Under the pieces are notes generated by a model. It ran no database searches. It worked only from the letters and a program-made list of their open reading frames with translations, and was not told where the DNA came from. From positions 14,263,700-14,327,699 of the forward strand of contig OW285191.1 in the NCBI GenBank assembly GCA_935421135.1: a stretch of 64,000 nucleotides of DNA, read 5' to 3'. The position numbers and the translations under genes were made by a program. This DNA comes from Bugulina stolonifera (taxonomy: Eukaryota > Bryozoa > Gymnolaemata > Cheilostomatida > Bugulidae). Positions 43,195 through 54,640 of this stretch are shown in pieces; the first letter of the stretch is position 1; each line of letters opens with the position of its first letter.

Positions 43195-44514
43195 TTATGT
43201 AGAATGTTATGTAATACAGGAGGTTATTGAATTCTAGCAATCAATAATGCTGCCTCCACAGCACCACTCTGTCCACAGACATAATTATATACATGTATTA
43301 TATTATTATTTTTAAAATATGGTGGAAATAGAAATTGTCAATGTCAAAATCAACAATAATAATGATACAGTAGCTTATAACAACTGATATGCATTCTGGC
43401 GAAGGCACACTCACAGCACTGCCTGTGAAAGCTGAATCCAGCAGTGAATGTGGCCCAGCTAAGAAAAGGACGTCAGTTTTGTGAAACTACGATAAGATCA
43501 GTGGATTAGGTGATCCAGACTACACTCTGTCAAGATAAAGTAAAAATATACTTGAAGAATCTAAAAAAGATGCGTAGCACTTTATACTGAAGTACAATAT
43601 ACAATATACTATCTAGTATCTAGCGTATCAATTCTTGCACATGTTTTATCTGAATTAGTACACTATATATTATGACTGTAATATATTGTGACAGTTGGGC
43701 TGATTCGGAGCGCTGTTGGCCGTATATCTAGATTGCCGCTGGCCTTCTGATGAATAATAAGATTTTTACTGAAATTAAGATTCAATTAGAATATGAGATC
43801 TTGCTTGTTTATACTATTGGCATTATAAAGGTTACTACTATAATGTGCCTGCTCAAAGTTTGAAAGGGTCTGGATTCTTTGCTGAAGTTAAAGCAGGAGA
43901 AGTTATCTTCTCTCTCTTCCCAAACACTACTATTGTTCCACTAGCAGACACTGCTCTAAGATTGTTCTCCTCTAGTCATTTCAGCATCCCATGGAAGCCA
44001 AAAGGTAGCAGAAAACAATATCACTGTCAATCTTAGTGTAGGAAGGCAACTCTTGGTCCAACTTACTATTTGAAGGAATTCCAATGTATGAGAGTGATCA
44101 CATACTACATGCCAGATTAATTAACTATTGAGATTTGCACAGAGATGAACAAGCAACGAATAATCGAAGGCTCATGATCAAATATCATTTCCTATTTGGG
44201 TACACTGAGCACTAGTTAATTCAGAGTTCACATAACTCAGGCAACTTTATATTTGCTGGGCCCCAGACATCAAAGTTATCCAAGTTCCACTGTACATCAT
44301 CATTCTGCACACATGCATTGAACTGGCTGGAGTTGTCACCCCTCACCTTACCGAAATTGTAGGGTAAGGCAACTCTGACCATGGTTCACATATCCGCTAC
44401 TATACTATTTTGTCCAATGATTGCACTGCCGTGCACATTCCACAGATTGTGTGTGCTATAGTGTAGCCTACATGCATATTATGCTATTGGCTATTGAGAG
44501 GTTCTGTTTTCTAG

Positions 44515-44617
44515 GATTGAAGGAGAAGAATAGTTTACAAATACAGAAGGACAGCGGTGGGTTAGCACGTTCAGACATAAAGCAGCTCCAGGTTTAAGAA
44601 TCAAATTAAATTTGTAA
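44515..44617 (+). pseudogene. Duplicated MORN2 last exon with premature stop (unit 2)
   Basis: Matches MORN2 exon 3 (40580-40682) over its full length, including the acceptor AG and terminal TAA. The codon row GAAGGACAG has become GAAGAATAG, placing a stop after six codons. No other MORN2 exon is next to it. It is a relic carried by the segmental duplication. Confidence 0.88.
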
Positions 44618-45062
44618 ATTCTTAATTTGTAGAGTGGTATAATTATTTTGTATTTAATAAATATACATGTAGCTAAGTCAATAAAACTGCAAACATGAAT
44701 TGGATCTGCTAAAACACTACAATGGTTTTTATACATTATTAGAACTACAATAGCGATCAATACGAAATATAATAATAATTATACTTGTATGATTATATAG
44801 TGCATATAATTTTACATTAAAAGTGATTAGGCTAAGCGATGTGGTATTTGATAGGTCACAATCTGTCCTTATAAATAGGTCACACTGACTACTTGGAGAT
44901 AGGTCACAAGTTCTACACTAATACAAGTCATATTCTTTGACGTATGGTATGTATGGGGTATAAATATAATAGGGTACATGATACATATGTTAGGGCTGCA
45001 TACAATGCCATTTACAACGTTAGTTATCTCACACAACATACGATATGGATGGAGCTTTCAGC

Positions 45063-47654
45063 TTACTTATAAAGCTCACGTAGTATAAGTAAATATCGCT
45101 TTCCTCTGTTCTGTTCCAGTCCCAAGATTAGCTTACGACAATCAAAGTAGGTCAGTACTGATACTCCCACTGCAGCGCCTACAGTTGCACCATCAATGAC
45201 TATGGATACAGACTGAGGGTAATCAAGGGTGTCATCGTAGCAGATCACAACAATAGAAACCAGTACAGCAGTCATGCAGAAGGTAATCAGATCTAGCAAT
45301 ACTTGCTTTTGAACGTACAGGAAATAGCCGAACATCTGTTTGGATCTAGACATTAGCAATACATCTAAAGCGCGATCACCAAATACTATAAATCCTCCTG
45401 CTGTAAACAACATTACAGTTGAATGAATACCAGTACCTTTGTAAGCATAGACACGTGTCATGGCAGAAGCTACCAGCCAGTAACCAATGGTGATGAAGCA
45501 TATGTTCATGTAACGAAACTTTTGAAAATTCCCAAAATTATAAACTTTGCTAGTCTTACTCAGCTTTCTCATATATCTGAGTTTACCGGCCATAATATTC
45601 TCTATTGAGAACAAAGTTGGTATCAACCCGAGAAAAGACACCAGCAAAGGGAGGTGGTAGCACAGATATGCGTCAAACTTGTCAGCAGACATAAATTGGC
45701 ATGAGATGTTGATCATTTGAAAGAAGAGCACAAAAGAACAAGCAGAAAAGTGAAAATACATACAAAGAAAGCAAGCAGTGGGGAACTTTATGGGCTCGGA
45801 TGGTTGGGTCAGCTTCATACCAAATAATCCCTGAGGTAACTGTGCTATTCCCAATGTCCAGGTTGCCCTCACCGGCATTGGTAGATTGTCAATAAAAATG
45901 TTGCCAACAATGAACATGGCAAGCCAATAAAAGCTTAGTATGATTCCAAAGCAATGGCCAAATTTCATCCACTTGCACTCAGTTTTTGGAAAAATAATTG
46001 CTGCGATCTGGCGGTTAACTTGTTTGCTGTCGTCTGGTATTCTCGCTGTCACACTGTCGATGGTCACACAGCTGTCTATCTCTACACTTTCCAATGGACC
46101 ACTATCCACCAGGGTTACATCCACCTGCCGACTGTCTATAGGCTTGGCCATGTGTAGATTATCTGCACCACTCTCTTCGTCTATGATTTCCAGTTTATTC
46201 TCAACTGTTTCACATCCAACTTTAGACTCCATTCTATGATATTTCTGCAATTATCAATAATAGTGTATCCTAAGTTCAAGCATTTTGCATAAAGTACAGA
46301 TTAATGAGCCGGAGCTCTAGCGGAGAGAATGGTGATAAGCTATGTGAGGTCTCCCAATGGTCACGTGGTGATCGTTGTGAAGCAGCGAGTTTGCATGGGG
46401 TCAGTCACACTGAAGCAATAATGCAGAGTGTCATTATTCTAATTATTTGTCGTTTTCTTATGCTAATTGTGTAGTGCTCTGGTAGCCAACGCGTAGGTGG
46501 TGAAGGTGGTGGCTAAGGGGAGGTTGGAGAGCCATCGTAAAGCAGTTTGGTACTGCGTGCTTATATTTATCCTTTGATTAATTCTCTAATGTACAGTGAG
46601 ACAACAAGCTATGTGGAATTTCTTAAATGAAGGATTTGTATATAATATGTACATGATGCACAACTCCCAATATGGATGACAAAGATCTTCAAATGAATAC
46701 TGAACAGAAACGCCAATTGGGCTCTAAGCCAAGGTATGACTTGAACAAATGTGCGACTGTTCGAAAAAGACAGTTTGAAACAGGACGTTTCGAAAGTGAA
46801 CAGTTCAACACCGGACAGTTCGAAACGTCTAACCCCAAACCCCAGATTTTAACTAAATTTTATTTTTAATATTAATCTTTATATTTAATTAATTAGTTAA
46901 AATTAATTATCTGCAAGTTGTGTTCTTCTAAATGTAATCTACACAGTTTCGAACTGTCCAGTTGTGAAACGTCCTGTTTCGAACTGTCTTTTTGAAATGT
47001 CCCTTCCCTAAACCTATCTTGGTCTCTTTATTATTATAGCATAGCCTACATGGTGTTATTTCTCAACTCATTTACCCAACAGCCAATATACATGTAGCTT
47101 ACGGTAGAGATACAATGCATAATATAAAAAAATTCCGGTCCTTTCACACTGGGAGTTGGCCAGCACTGGCACCTAGTAGTTCAAGCTACAAGGGCTGGTC
47201 ATGCCGAGGGGCTTAAGCTGATGAGTTTTATATAATATAAAGTATAAACCATCCATCCAAAGTCTCAGATTGAAGACAACCTCTCATGTTACCCTGTAAG
47301 AACTTGTCCTCATACCCTCTGACTAAGTGGGGGACCCATGCCATTGCTATCAGTCAAAGCTATGTTAGTAATCCGTCAATTTTGCAATATTTAGCATAAT
47401 TATACTATTTTACTATTATTACGTCATAATAGAAAGTCATCTATGGAGAACTGTGCAGAGTTAGTGTAATATTTTAGTTTACTTACCTGATTCAAACTAA
47501 GGTTGAGATGAAGAAATGGACAACCTGATAGTTTAGTAATACAGGCTATGAATGCAAGACTTGGAGCTGTTATGTAATGCAACAACCTCAGTACCACCTG
47601 CCGGTGCTGCTGTTGAACTGCTAATATGGGGTGGTGTATAGCATGGCCCTCCAT
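45063..47654 (-). CDS. Unrecognised multi-pass membrane protein, copy 2
   Basis: Paralogue of the gene at 41101. Main exon 46244-45063, about 389 residues from the MESK ATG at 46232. The hydrophobic segments and basic loop are the same, with the segment AGKLRYMRKLSKTSKVYNFG conserved exactly. Differences cluster in the second and third membrane segments and in the last extracellular-like loops. A 5' exon 47654-47487 (56 codons, ending SLNQ) precedes donor GTAAGT and joins in phase 0. Its 3' half differs from copy 1 by indels that keep the frame. The intervening intron (46245-47486) is 1242 bp against 708 bp in copy 1 because of two mobile-element insertions. The coding frame is intact. Confidence 0.75.
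46347..46605. mobile_element. 259-bp SINE-like insertion with 10-bp target duplication
   Basis: Bracketed by the perfect direct repeat AAGCTATGTG (46337-46346 and 46606-46615). The sister units have the uninterrupted sequence (for example GGCTATATATGGAATTTC in unit 1). No terminal inverted repeats are seen. The long target duplication fits LINE-mediated retroposition. The first 60 bp (GGTCTCCCAATGGTCACGTG) could derive from a small RNA gene, but I cannot name it. Confidence 0.75.
46757..47000. mobile_element. MITE with about 60-bp inverted repeats (copy 2 intron)
   Basis: Left arm (46757-46835) and right arm (46942-47000) are near-perfect inverse copies built on AAAAAGACAGTTYGAAACAG and GGACGTTTC. 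The arms also contain the sub-repeat GGACAGTTCGAAAC. Present only in unit 2; units 1 and 3 lack it at the same place. No coding capacity. The short ORF across the left arm is an accident of the repeat. Confidence 0.82.
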
Positions 47655-48243
47655 TTATGAAGGTACTGAGGCTCATTTATGTAGAATGTTATGTAATACA
47701 TGAAGTTATTGAATTCTAGCAATCAATAATGCTATCCTCCACAGCACCACTGTGTACACAGACATCATAGAATCTACTGTATATATTATGATTGATAGAA
47801 GTGTAATAACTAATATTTTACATATTGGGTCTGCGTTGTATCGTTGCCGTTTTGTTTCATAGGTTTCATTATACTAGATTAAATCTAGTTTGCTGCAAAA
47901 GGGTTGGTGAGTCACTCATTAAAGATGGCATACTTTCTGGTGTTTAATTAAGAGTTTTTTGATACTTTGCAATGGAACAATATCCAATGTTTTGTTCACT
48001 CATTCATACCTAATAATCATCCGACAATATTTATAGTTGTCTTCTCCTGTCTAGAAATAGAAAGACAACTTTCTACTAGAAGTAAAAATAACAAGGCTAT
48101 TTTACTCACACATATTAGCTGGAGTTTTCACCCCTCACATCAATAAAATTGCAGAGAGAAACAACTCCATCTGATGATACCCACATCTTCCAATTACATG
48201 GTGTACATCATTTTGTATACTACTGAGAGGCTCTATTTTATAG

Positions 48244-48346
48244 GATTGGAGGAGAAGGACAGTTTACAGATACAGAAGGACAGCTGTGGGTTGGCAGGTT
48301 CAGACATAAAGCAGCTCCAGGTTTAAAGTTCAAATTAAATTTGTGA
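48244..48346 (+). pseudogene. Orphan duplicate of MORN2 last exon, open (unit 3)
   Basis: Complete copy of MORN2 exon 3 with acceptor AG and an open frame. It ends TTG TGA instead of TTG TAA. No upstream MORN2 exons are nearby, so it can only be expressed by long-range splicing from the original gene. Most likely a non-functional passenger. Confidence 0.8.
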
Positions 48347-48777
48347 ATTCTCAGTTTGTAGAGTAACACAATTATTTTGTATTCAACAGTTATAGCAAAA
48401 TCAATAAAGCTTCAACCATGCGTTTAATATGCTAAAACACTTTAATGGTTTTTATACATCATTAGCATTACAATAGCTATTAATACAAAATATAATAATA
48501 TGTAATTGCATAATATTGTGTGTATTAGTTTACATCAAAAGCGATGTGGTATTTAATAGGTCACAATCTGTTCTTACAAATAGGTCGCACTGTCTACTTG
48601 GAAATAGGTCATAAGCTTTATATACAAATACTTACTACTACAAGTCATACTATTTGACGAATGGTATGTATGGGGTAATATCATGCATGATACATATGTT
48701 AGGGCTACATACTATGACACTTAAATGTACATTGTAAGTTATCTCACACAACATACTATATGGATGGAGCTTTCAGC

Positions 48778-51272
48778 TTACTTATAAAGCTCACGTAGTA
48801 CAAGTAAATATTGCTCTCCTCTGTTCTGTTCCAGTCTCAAGATTAGCTTACGACAATCAAAGTAGGTCAGTACTGATACTCCCAATGCAGCGCCTACAGT
48901 TGCACCATCAATGACTATGGATACAGACTGAGGGTAATCAAGGGTGCCATCGTAGCAGATCACAACAATAGAAACCAGTAAGGCAGTCATGCAGAAGGTA
49001 ATCAGATCTAGCACTGCTTGCTTTTGAACGTACAGGAAAAAACCGAACATCTTTCTGGATTCACATTTTAGCAATACATCTAAAGCGCGATCACCAAATA
49101 CTATAAATCCTCCCCCTGCGAACAACATTACAGTTGAATGAATACCGGTTTCTTCATAAGCATAGACTCGTGTCATGGCAGAAGCTAGCAGCCAGTAACC
49201 AATGGTGATGAAGCATATGTTCATGTAACGGAACTTTTGAAAATTCCCAAAATTATAAACGTTGTTAGTCATACTCAGCTTTCTCAAATATCTGAGTTTA
49301 CCGGCCATAATATTCTCTATTGAGAACATAGTTGGTATCAGTCCGAGAAAAGACACCAGCAAAGGGAGGTGGTAGCACAGATATGTGTCAAACTTGTCAG
49401 CAGACGTAAATTGGCATGAGATGTTGATCATTTGAAAGACGAGCACAAAAGAACAAGCAGAAAGGTGAAAATACATCAGTAGAAATGAAGCAGTGGGGAA
49501 TTTTTTGGGCTTGGATGGTTGGGTCAACCTCAGACCACATGATACCCAAGGTATCTGCGTTGCTCCCAACACCCAAGATGCCCTTGTCGGCAGTGGTAGA
49601 TCATTTCTCAAAATGTTGCCAACAATGAACATGGTACCCCAATAAAAGCTTAGTATGATCCCAAAGTTATGGCAAAAGTTCATCCACTTGCACTCAGTTT
49701 TTGGAAAAATTATAGTTGCGATCTGGCGGTTCACTTGTTTTCTGTCATCTGGCCTACTCGCTGTCACACTGTTGATGGTCACACAGCTGTCTATCTCTAC
49801 ACTTTCCAATGGACCACTATCCACTAGAGTTGCATCCACTTGCCGACTGTCTATAGGCTTGGCCATGTGTAGATTATCTGCACCACTCTCTTCGTCTATG
49901 ATTTCCAGTTTATTCTCAACTGTTTCACACTCAACTTTAGACTCCATTCTATGATATTTCTGCAATTATCAAATAATGTAGCCTAGGTTCACGTACTAGG
50001 CCTATATGTAAAGTGCAGATAAATGGGTCAGAGCTCTAGCAGAGAAAATGGTGATAGGCTATATGGAATTATATATATAATAATGTACAAGTATGCACAA
50101 CTCCCAAAATGGATAACAAAGACCTTCTAGTGAATACTGAATAGCAATGCCGACTGGGCTCTAAGGTATAACTTGAACATAGCTTAGGTTTTTCATTGTT
50201 AGAATATACCTGGTGTTGCAGTATTCCCCAACTCGTTTACCCAACAGCGAATATAACTTAAACACCCTAAAAGCAGAAATATTTGCTAATCCTGGAGCAA
50301 TTTGCCATTGAAATATTTAGCGAGTTTGGCCTATCTTGGCCTATCGCAAAATTTCTTCAAGCCCCAAAATTGATGTTTAAGCATATTTCAGCATTAAAAC
50401 CAAGCTTAGCTAAGCTCTATGTTTACCCAGAGTAAACCCCACTTACATACAGTACAAAACTACAGCTGACTCCTATATAGTGCAGTAAGCCCACCTGTGA
50501 GGTAAAGTAATTACCATAGCTTGTTACAAAATCCTCTGATTAAGCTCCTACTCTAGGCTACTTACCAATTATGTTATAGCAAATACTTGCTGCTTTGTAA
50601 AATATTCAACTCAGTATCTTATAGCTAAATAGCTGCATGTATGGTCTGTTTAAACCAGAAATTATTTAAATCAGTTTGAAAGCAGATATTAATAGCGATG
50701 GAAATTATTTGCAAAAGTCACAAAATGTATCTGCTTTTAGGGTATATGATATAAATAAAACATTTTCCGGTCCCTTCTCACTACGAGTTGGCCAGCACTG
50801 GCAGTTCAAGCTGCAAGGGCTGGTCATGCCTAGGGGCTGATGAGTTTTATATAATATAAAGTATAAACCATCCATCCAGAGCCTCAGATTGAAGACAACC
50901 TCTCATGTTACCCTGTAAGAACATTTCCTCATATCCTCTGACTAAGTGGGGACCCATGCCATTGCTAGCAGTCAAAGCTATTTTGATAATCCGTCAATTT
51001 TGCAATATTTGGCATAATTATACTATTTTACTATTATTACGTCATAATAGAAAGTCACCTATGGAGAATTGTGCAGAGTTTGTGTAATATTTTAGTTTAC
51101 TTACCTGATTCAAACTAAGGTTGGGATGCAGAAATGGACAACCTGATAGTTTAGTAATACAGGCTATGAATGCAAGACTTGGAGCTGTTATGTAATGCAA
51201 AAGCCTCAGTAACACCTGCCGGTGCTGCTGTTGAACTGCTAATATGGGGTGGTGTATAGCATGGCCCTCCAT
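48778..51272 (-). CDS. Unrecognised multi-pass membrane protein, copy 3
   Basis: Third paralogue. Main exon 49959-48778, about 389 residues from the MESK ATG at 49947. The architecture is as in the other copies and sequence is closest to copy 2. Local changes include MSRSKQ to KCESRK before the FGFFLYVQKQ segment and a re-modelled second membrane segment. 5' exon 51272-51105 (56 codons, SLNQ end) joins in phase 0 after a 1145-bp intron that contains a TIR element at 50264-50743. The frame is intact, so all three copies look able to code. Confidence 0.75.
50264..50743. mobile_element. 480-bp MITE with perfect 14-bp TIRs (copy 3 intron)
   Basis: Starts ACCCTAAAAGCAGA (50264-50277) and ends with its exact complement TCTGCTTTTAGGGT (50730-50743). 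Absent from units 1 and 2 at the equivalent site (AACTTAAATATG in unit 1). No ORF. Target duplication is not evident. Confidence 0.85.
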
Positions 51273-52783
51273 TTATGAAGGTACTGAGGCTTTTTAATAT
51301 AGCATGTTATGTAATACATGAAGTTATTGAATTCAGCAATCAATAATGCTATCCTCCACAACACCACTTTGTACACACACATGATTATATACACGCATTA
51401 TATTGCTATTTGAATTAGTTATGGTGGAAATAAAAATTGTCAATGAACTCCTAAGTAAAATCAATAATAATAATAATGCTGTAGCCTATAACAACAAATG
51501 CATTACCAGTAGAAGTCAAATCTAGCAGTGAGTGTAGTCCAGCTAAGAAAATGGACGTTCTTTTTGTGAAACAATGATAAGGCAATCCAGACTTCACTCT
51601 GCCAAGAAAGAATAAAAATACACTTGAAGAATCTAAAACAAGATGTGTAGCACTTTATTCTGAAGTACAATATACCATACGTACCATCTAGTATTATTAT
51701 TTGCACGTATTTTCTCCATATCAATTGTTCACCACATAGGGCAAATACATGTGCCACGGTTTTAATGCACGTACATTGTATGCTGGAGCAGTATATTCTC
51801 CTTTGTGATATTGGACTGATTTGAGGCCCTATTGGCCCAATATCTTGAATGTCATTCGCCCTATTAACTGACTTCTATAAATGATAAGATTGTTTCTATA
51901 ATGATACGATTTTTACTGAAATTAAGATTTAACCAGAATACGAGTTCTTACTCATTTATACTACTGGCATTATAAAGGTTATTACAGATGTGCCTGCTCA
52001 CAGTCTGAGAGAGTTTTGATTCTTTGCTAAAGCAGGAGAAGTTATCTTTTCTCTCTCCCCAAACACTACTATAATTATTCCACTAGCAGACACTGCTCTA
52101 AGATTCTTCTTCTCTAACCACTGCAACATCCCATGGAAACCAAAAGGTGGCAGAAGACAATATCACTGCCAATCTTAGTGTAGGAAGGCACTTCTTTGTC
52201 CAACTCACTACTTGAAGGGATTAAATACTACATGCCAGATTGATTAACTATTGAGAGTAGCACGGAGATGGACGAGCAACGAATAATCGAAGGTTTATGA
52301 TAAAATCCTGGGTGGATGCAATTTCAGTAGAAGAAGTTGTCTTCTCCTTTATACATTGTATGCTATTTTCAAACTCTATGTTTTCAGCAAAGTTATAAAA
52401 TCTAAGGCAATGCAATGTTTCAACAGTTGGAGCTAACCAAAATATATTATATACATAATATTATGTGCACAAAAATATATCATATACACGTATATAATGT
52501 AGCTGTAGAATCTAAGTTCCCTCTCACTGCAGACTGGTAATAATTATTCTATGTGACAAGAGCCTATGCAACAGTCTAGATTTTATTCACAATTATTATT
52601 TAAAAATATTGATGTTACAGTCGTGGATTAGCAGAATTAGGAAGGACTGTGAATAATTGATCTTGTTGTTGTGGTCTTGCGACCTCTCATATACACGTAT
52701 ATACTGCATATAGAGGTTACGTAACGTCTGACCACTGACTATCGAGATTGAAAACAAAAAGAGGAAACCAATAAATATAAATC

Positions 52784-53821
52784 ATGTCAAACCGCAGGTA
52801 TGGATCTTTGCTTCTTGAAATCAATTGTTGTCTAACTAATGCACTTGAGAACCGAACTATTGTATACACTAGGAGTTATTAATTCATATCTTTGAGGGAT
52901 AAATGTCTCAGACTTGATTTATTTTCTGCTGGCAACGAATGAGGCAATTGAACCAAAATGTGGGGCTTGAAGTACTTTGATAATTTAAACAATAGCAATA
53001 ATATATTATTATAATTCTGACGCCATTACGGCAATATTACCAAATCTGCTATCAATTTTTACTGCTATTAGAAAATACCTGTTAAAACTTTGCACAGTGT
53101 ACACATTTGTATAATTTAATTATTGTGATATATTTCTATGTAAAAGCTGGTTAGTTGGAAGTATAGATAGCATTATGTACAGAATTTTTCCTTCATCTCA
53201 TTTAAATAGGTAACAGTCTACCCGACACAGCAGGTAATCATTTATAGAAATAATTTCAAACCTTTACTGGCTCTATGCCGTTTGTCTGTTTGTGTAATTT
53301 TTTAAGTTTTATTCCAAAATAAATAAATAATATAATAATAAAATATATAATATAAATAATAATATAAATAATGTATAATAATAATATAAATAATATTTAA
53401 CTTATCATAATTTTGATTACTTAAAATGGTTTTACATGGCGAGTCTTTTCCCATTTGCATGCAATAGAGTAGACTTAGGTTATCCATCATTGCCTACAGC
53501 GATAAAAATATAACACCTGGTACTAATTCACCTGGCATTGAAACAATGCTCTTTGTTTAAGCCAGATTTTATTCTTAAATGATGCAAGATTACAAAGGTG
53601 CAAGTCACTTGTTACACCTAACTATATGTATGTGATAATTTCTGAAAGTCACTTGTAGTGGATTTTTCTGTGCATGACACCTTTATTACTTGATCTGTTG
53701 ATCATGGATTACTGAATTATTGTACTTGGTGTTTTCGTGTCCCAAATTTTCAGAAACAGGCCAGCTCGCTAAAAAATATCCGGCACACATCCGTCACAAA
53801 GTCGTGTACACACCAGCCTGA
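52784..53821 (+). CDS. Candidate micro-exon gene, 32 residues
   Basis: Tentative. ATG 52784 with a 14-nt exon to 52797 before donor GTATGG; a 17-nt exon 53217-53233 before GTAATC; a final exon 53754-53821 after TTTTCAG, ending TGA. Phases 2, 1 and 0 fit and give a short basic peptide whose last part is TGQLAKKYPAHIRHKVVYTP. I recognise no family. Against it: the middle exon needs an AG 7 nt past a better one, the exons are tiny, and no poly(A) signal is close. Confidence 0.3.
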
Positions 53822-54130
53822 ATCAAAAGCACAATTCTCATTTTCATGCAAAAACCCAGCTGTGCCGATGAGCTAAGAATGGTTTTCTCCAACCAAGCAA
53901 AGTTCCAAGCCATTAGCCGTTTGGGCCTAGGCCGGACGACTATCTTTGAATTTCACAAAGACTGTTTTTGAGCATTATTACGAATACAATCAGTAAACTC
54001 ACCCTAGCCGATTTACCAGCTACCATATATTCGACAAAAGTAACAGCAAACATAGATGGGTATCTCATTCGGAGTTGGTTTAGCATGCAGGTTCTGCCCA
54101 CCGATAAAGCTTTCTTTTACAGAAACTGAG

Positions 54131-54216
54131 CTGGACGGCTAGTATAATGGCTCTGCTATGGTGTGTTTGGTGGTAAGATGCAGTAAAGCCCACGGTTCAA
54201 ACCCACAGTCAGACAT
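54131..54216 (+). repeat. tRNA-like SINE relic
   Basis: Contains an A-box-like stretch (GGCTAGTATAATGGC) and, about 50 nt on, a B-box-like GGTTCAAACCC. The spacing is as in a tRNA gene, but the T stem and acceptor stem do not pair well, so it is not a functional tRNA. It ends about 50 bp before the Gypsy element at 54273. Confidence 0.3.
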
Positions 54217-54272
54217 GAATGTTTTCACAGATGAGAAAACAATTCCTTGGCTGCTCGGTGATAAGCTCCTCG

Positions 54273-54485
54273 TGTTAAGTTACGTGGGTCAGGTATGTTC
54301 GTATACGCAGATAAACACACTTACTTGATAGTTACTAGTAGTGGATGTAGAATAAGGAGTCTCTGAAGGCACGTGTTGTTGATCCAGCATTCAAGACGTA
54401 AGAGACTTCTAATATCTCCGCGGCTTCTGGGATTACGTCACTTCCGCTATTCGCCAAACCCGTTGACGTCTAGCATCACATTACA
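54273..54485 (-). repeat. 3' LTR of the second Gypsy element
   Basis: 213 bp. The first 51 bp (element orientation) are repeated at 58580-58630, which fixes the LTR start. The end is fixed by the target duplication CCTCG. Confidence 0.9.
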
Positions 54486-54640
54486 TGCCCTTCCTTCTTC
54501 GTTTCTCTTTTCTCTAAATAGTCAAATGAAGGGCAGCAGTATCTGTCCTTCATACATCTGTTTATGCAGTTGACATTACATAGCGTACAGACTGAAATAC
54601 GAGTCATGCATTGGACGTGATCATAACTTACGACTACGGC

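Larger units (their letters stand above)
44300..47760. repeat. Segmental tandem duplication, unit 2
   Basis: Second unit: MORN2 last-exon relic, orphan gene copy 2 and its upstream exon. Shorter at both ends than units 1 and 3. Its intron is enlarged by a 259-bp insertion and a MITE. It abuts unit 3 at about 47760. Confidence 0.85.
47767..52290. repeat. Segmental tandem duplication, unit 3
   Basis: Third unit, spanning the same extent as unit 1: the MORN2 last intron segment (from about 47767), MORN2 last exon, orphan gene copy 3, and distal noncoding sequence ending near 52290. Its gene is closer in sequence to copy 2, while its outer boundaries match unit 1. Confidence 0.85.

Noticed and set aside
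43845..44036. 63-residue plus-strand ORF between units 1 and 2
   Set aside because: The homologous block in unit 3 (about 51985-52180) has indels that break the frame, so it is probably noncoding.
46672..46869. 65-residue ORF with repeated QFETGxFE motifs
   Set aside because: It reads through the left arm of a MITE present only in unit 2; the repeats are those of the inverted repeat.
54131..54216. Functional tRNA gene
   Set aside because: Only promoter boxes match; the acceptor and T stems do not pair. Kept as a weak SINE relic.
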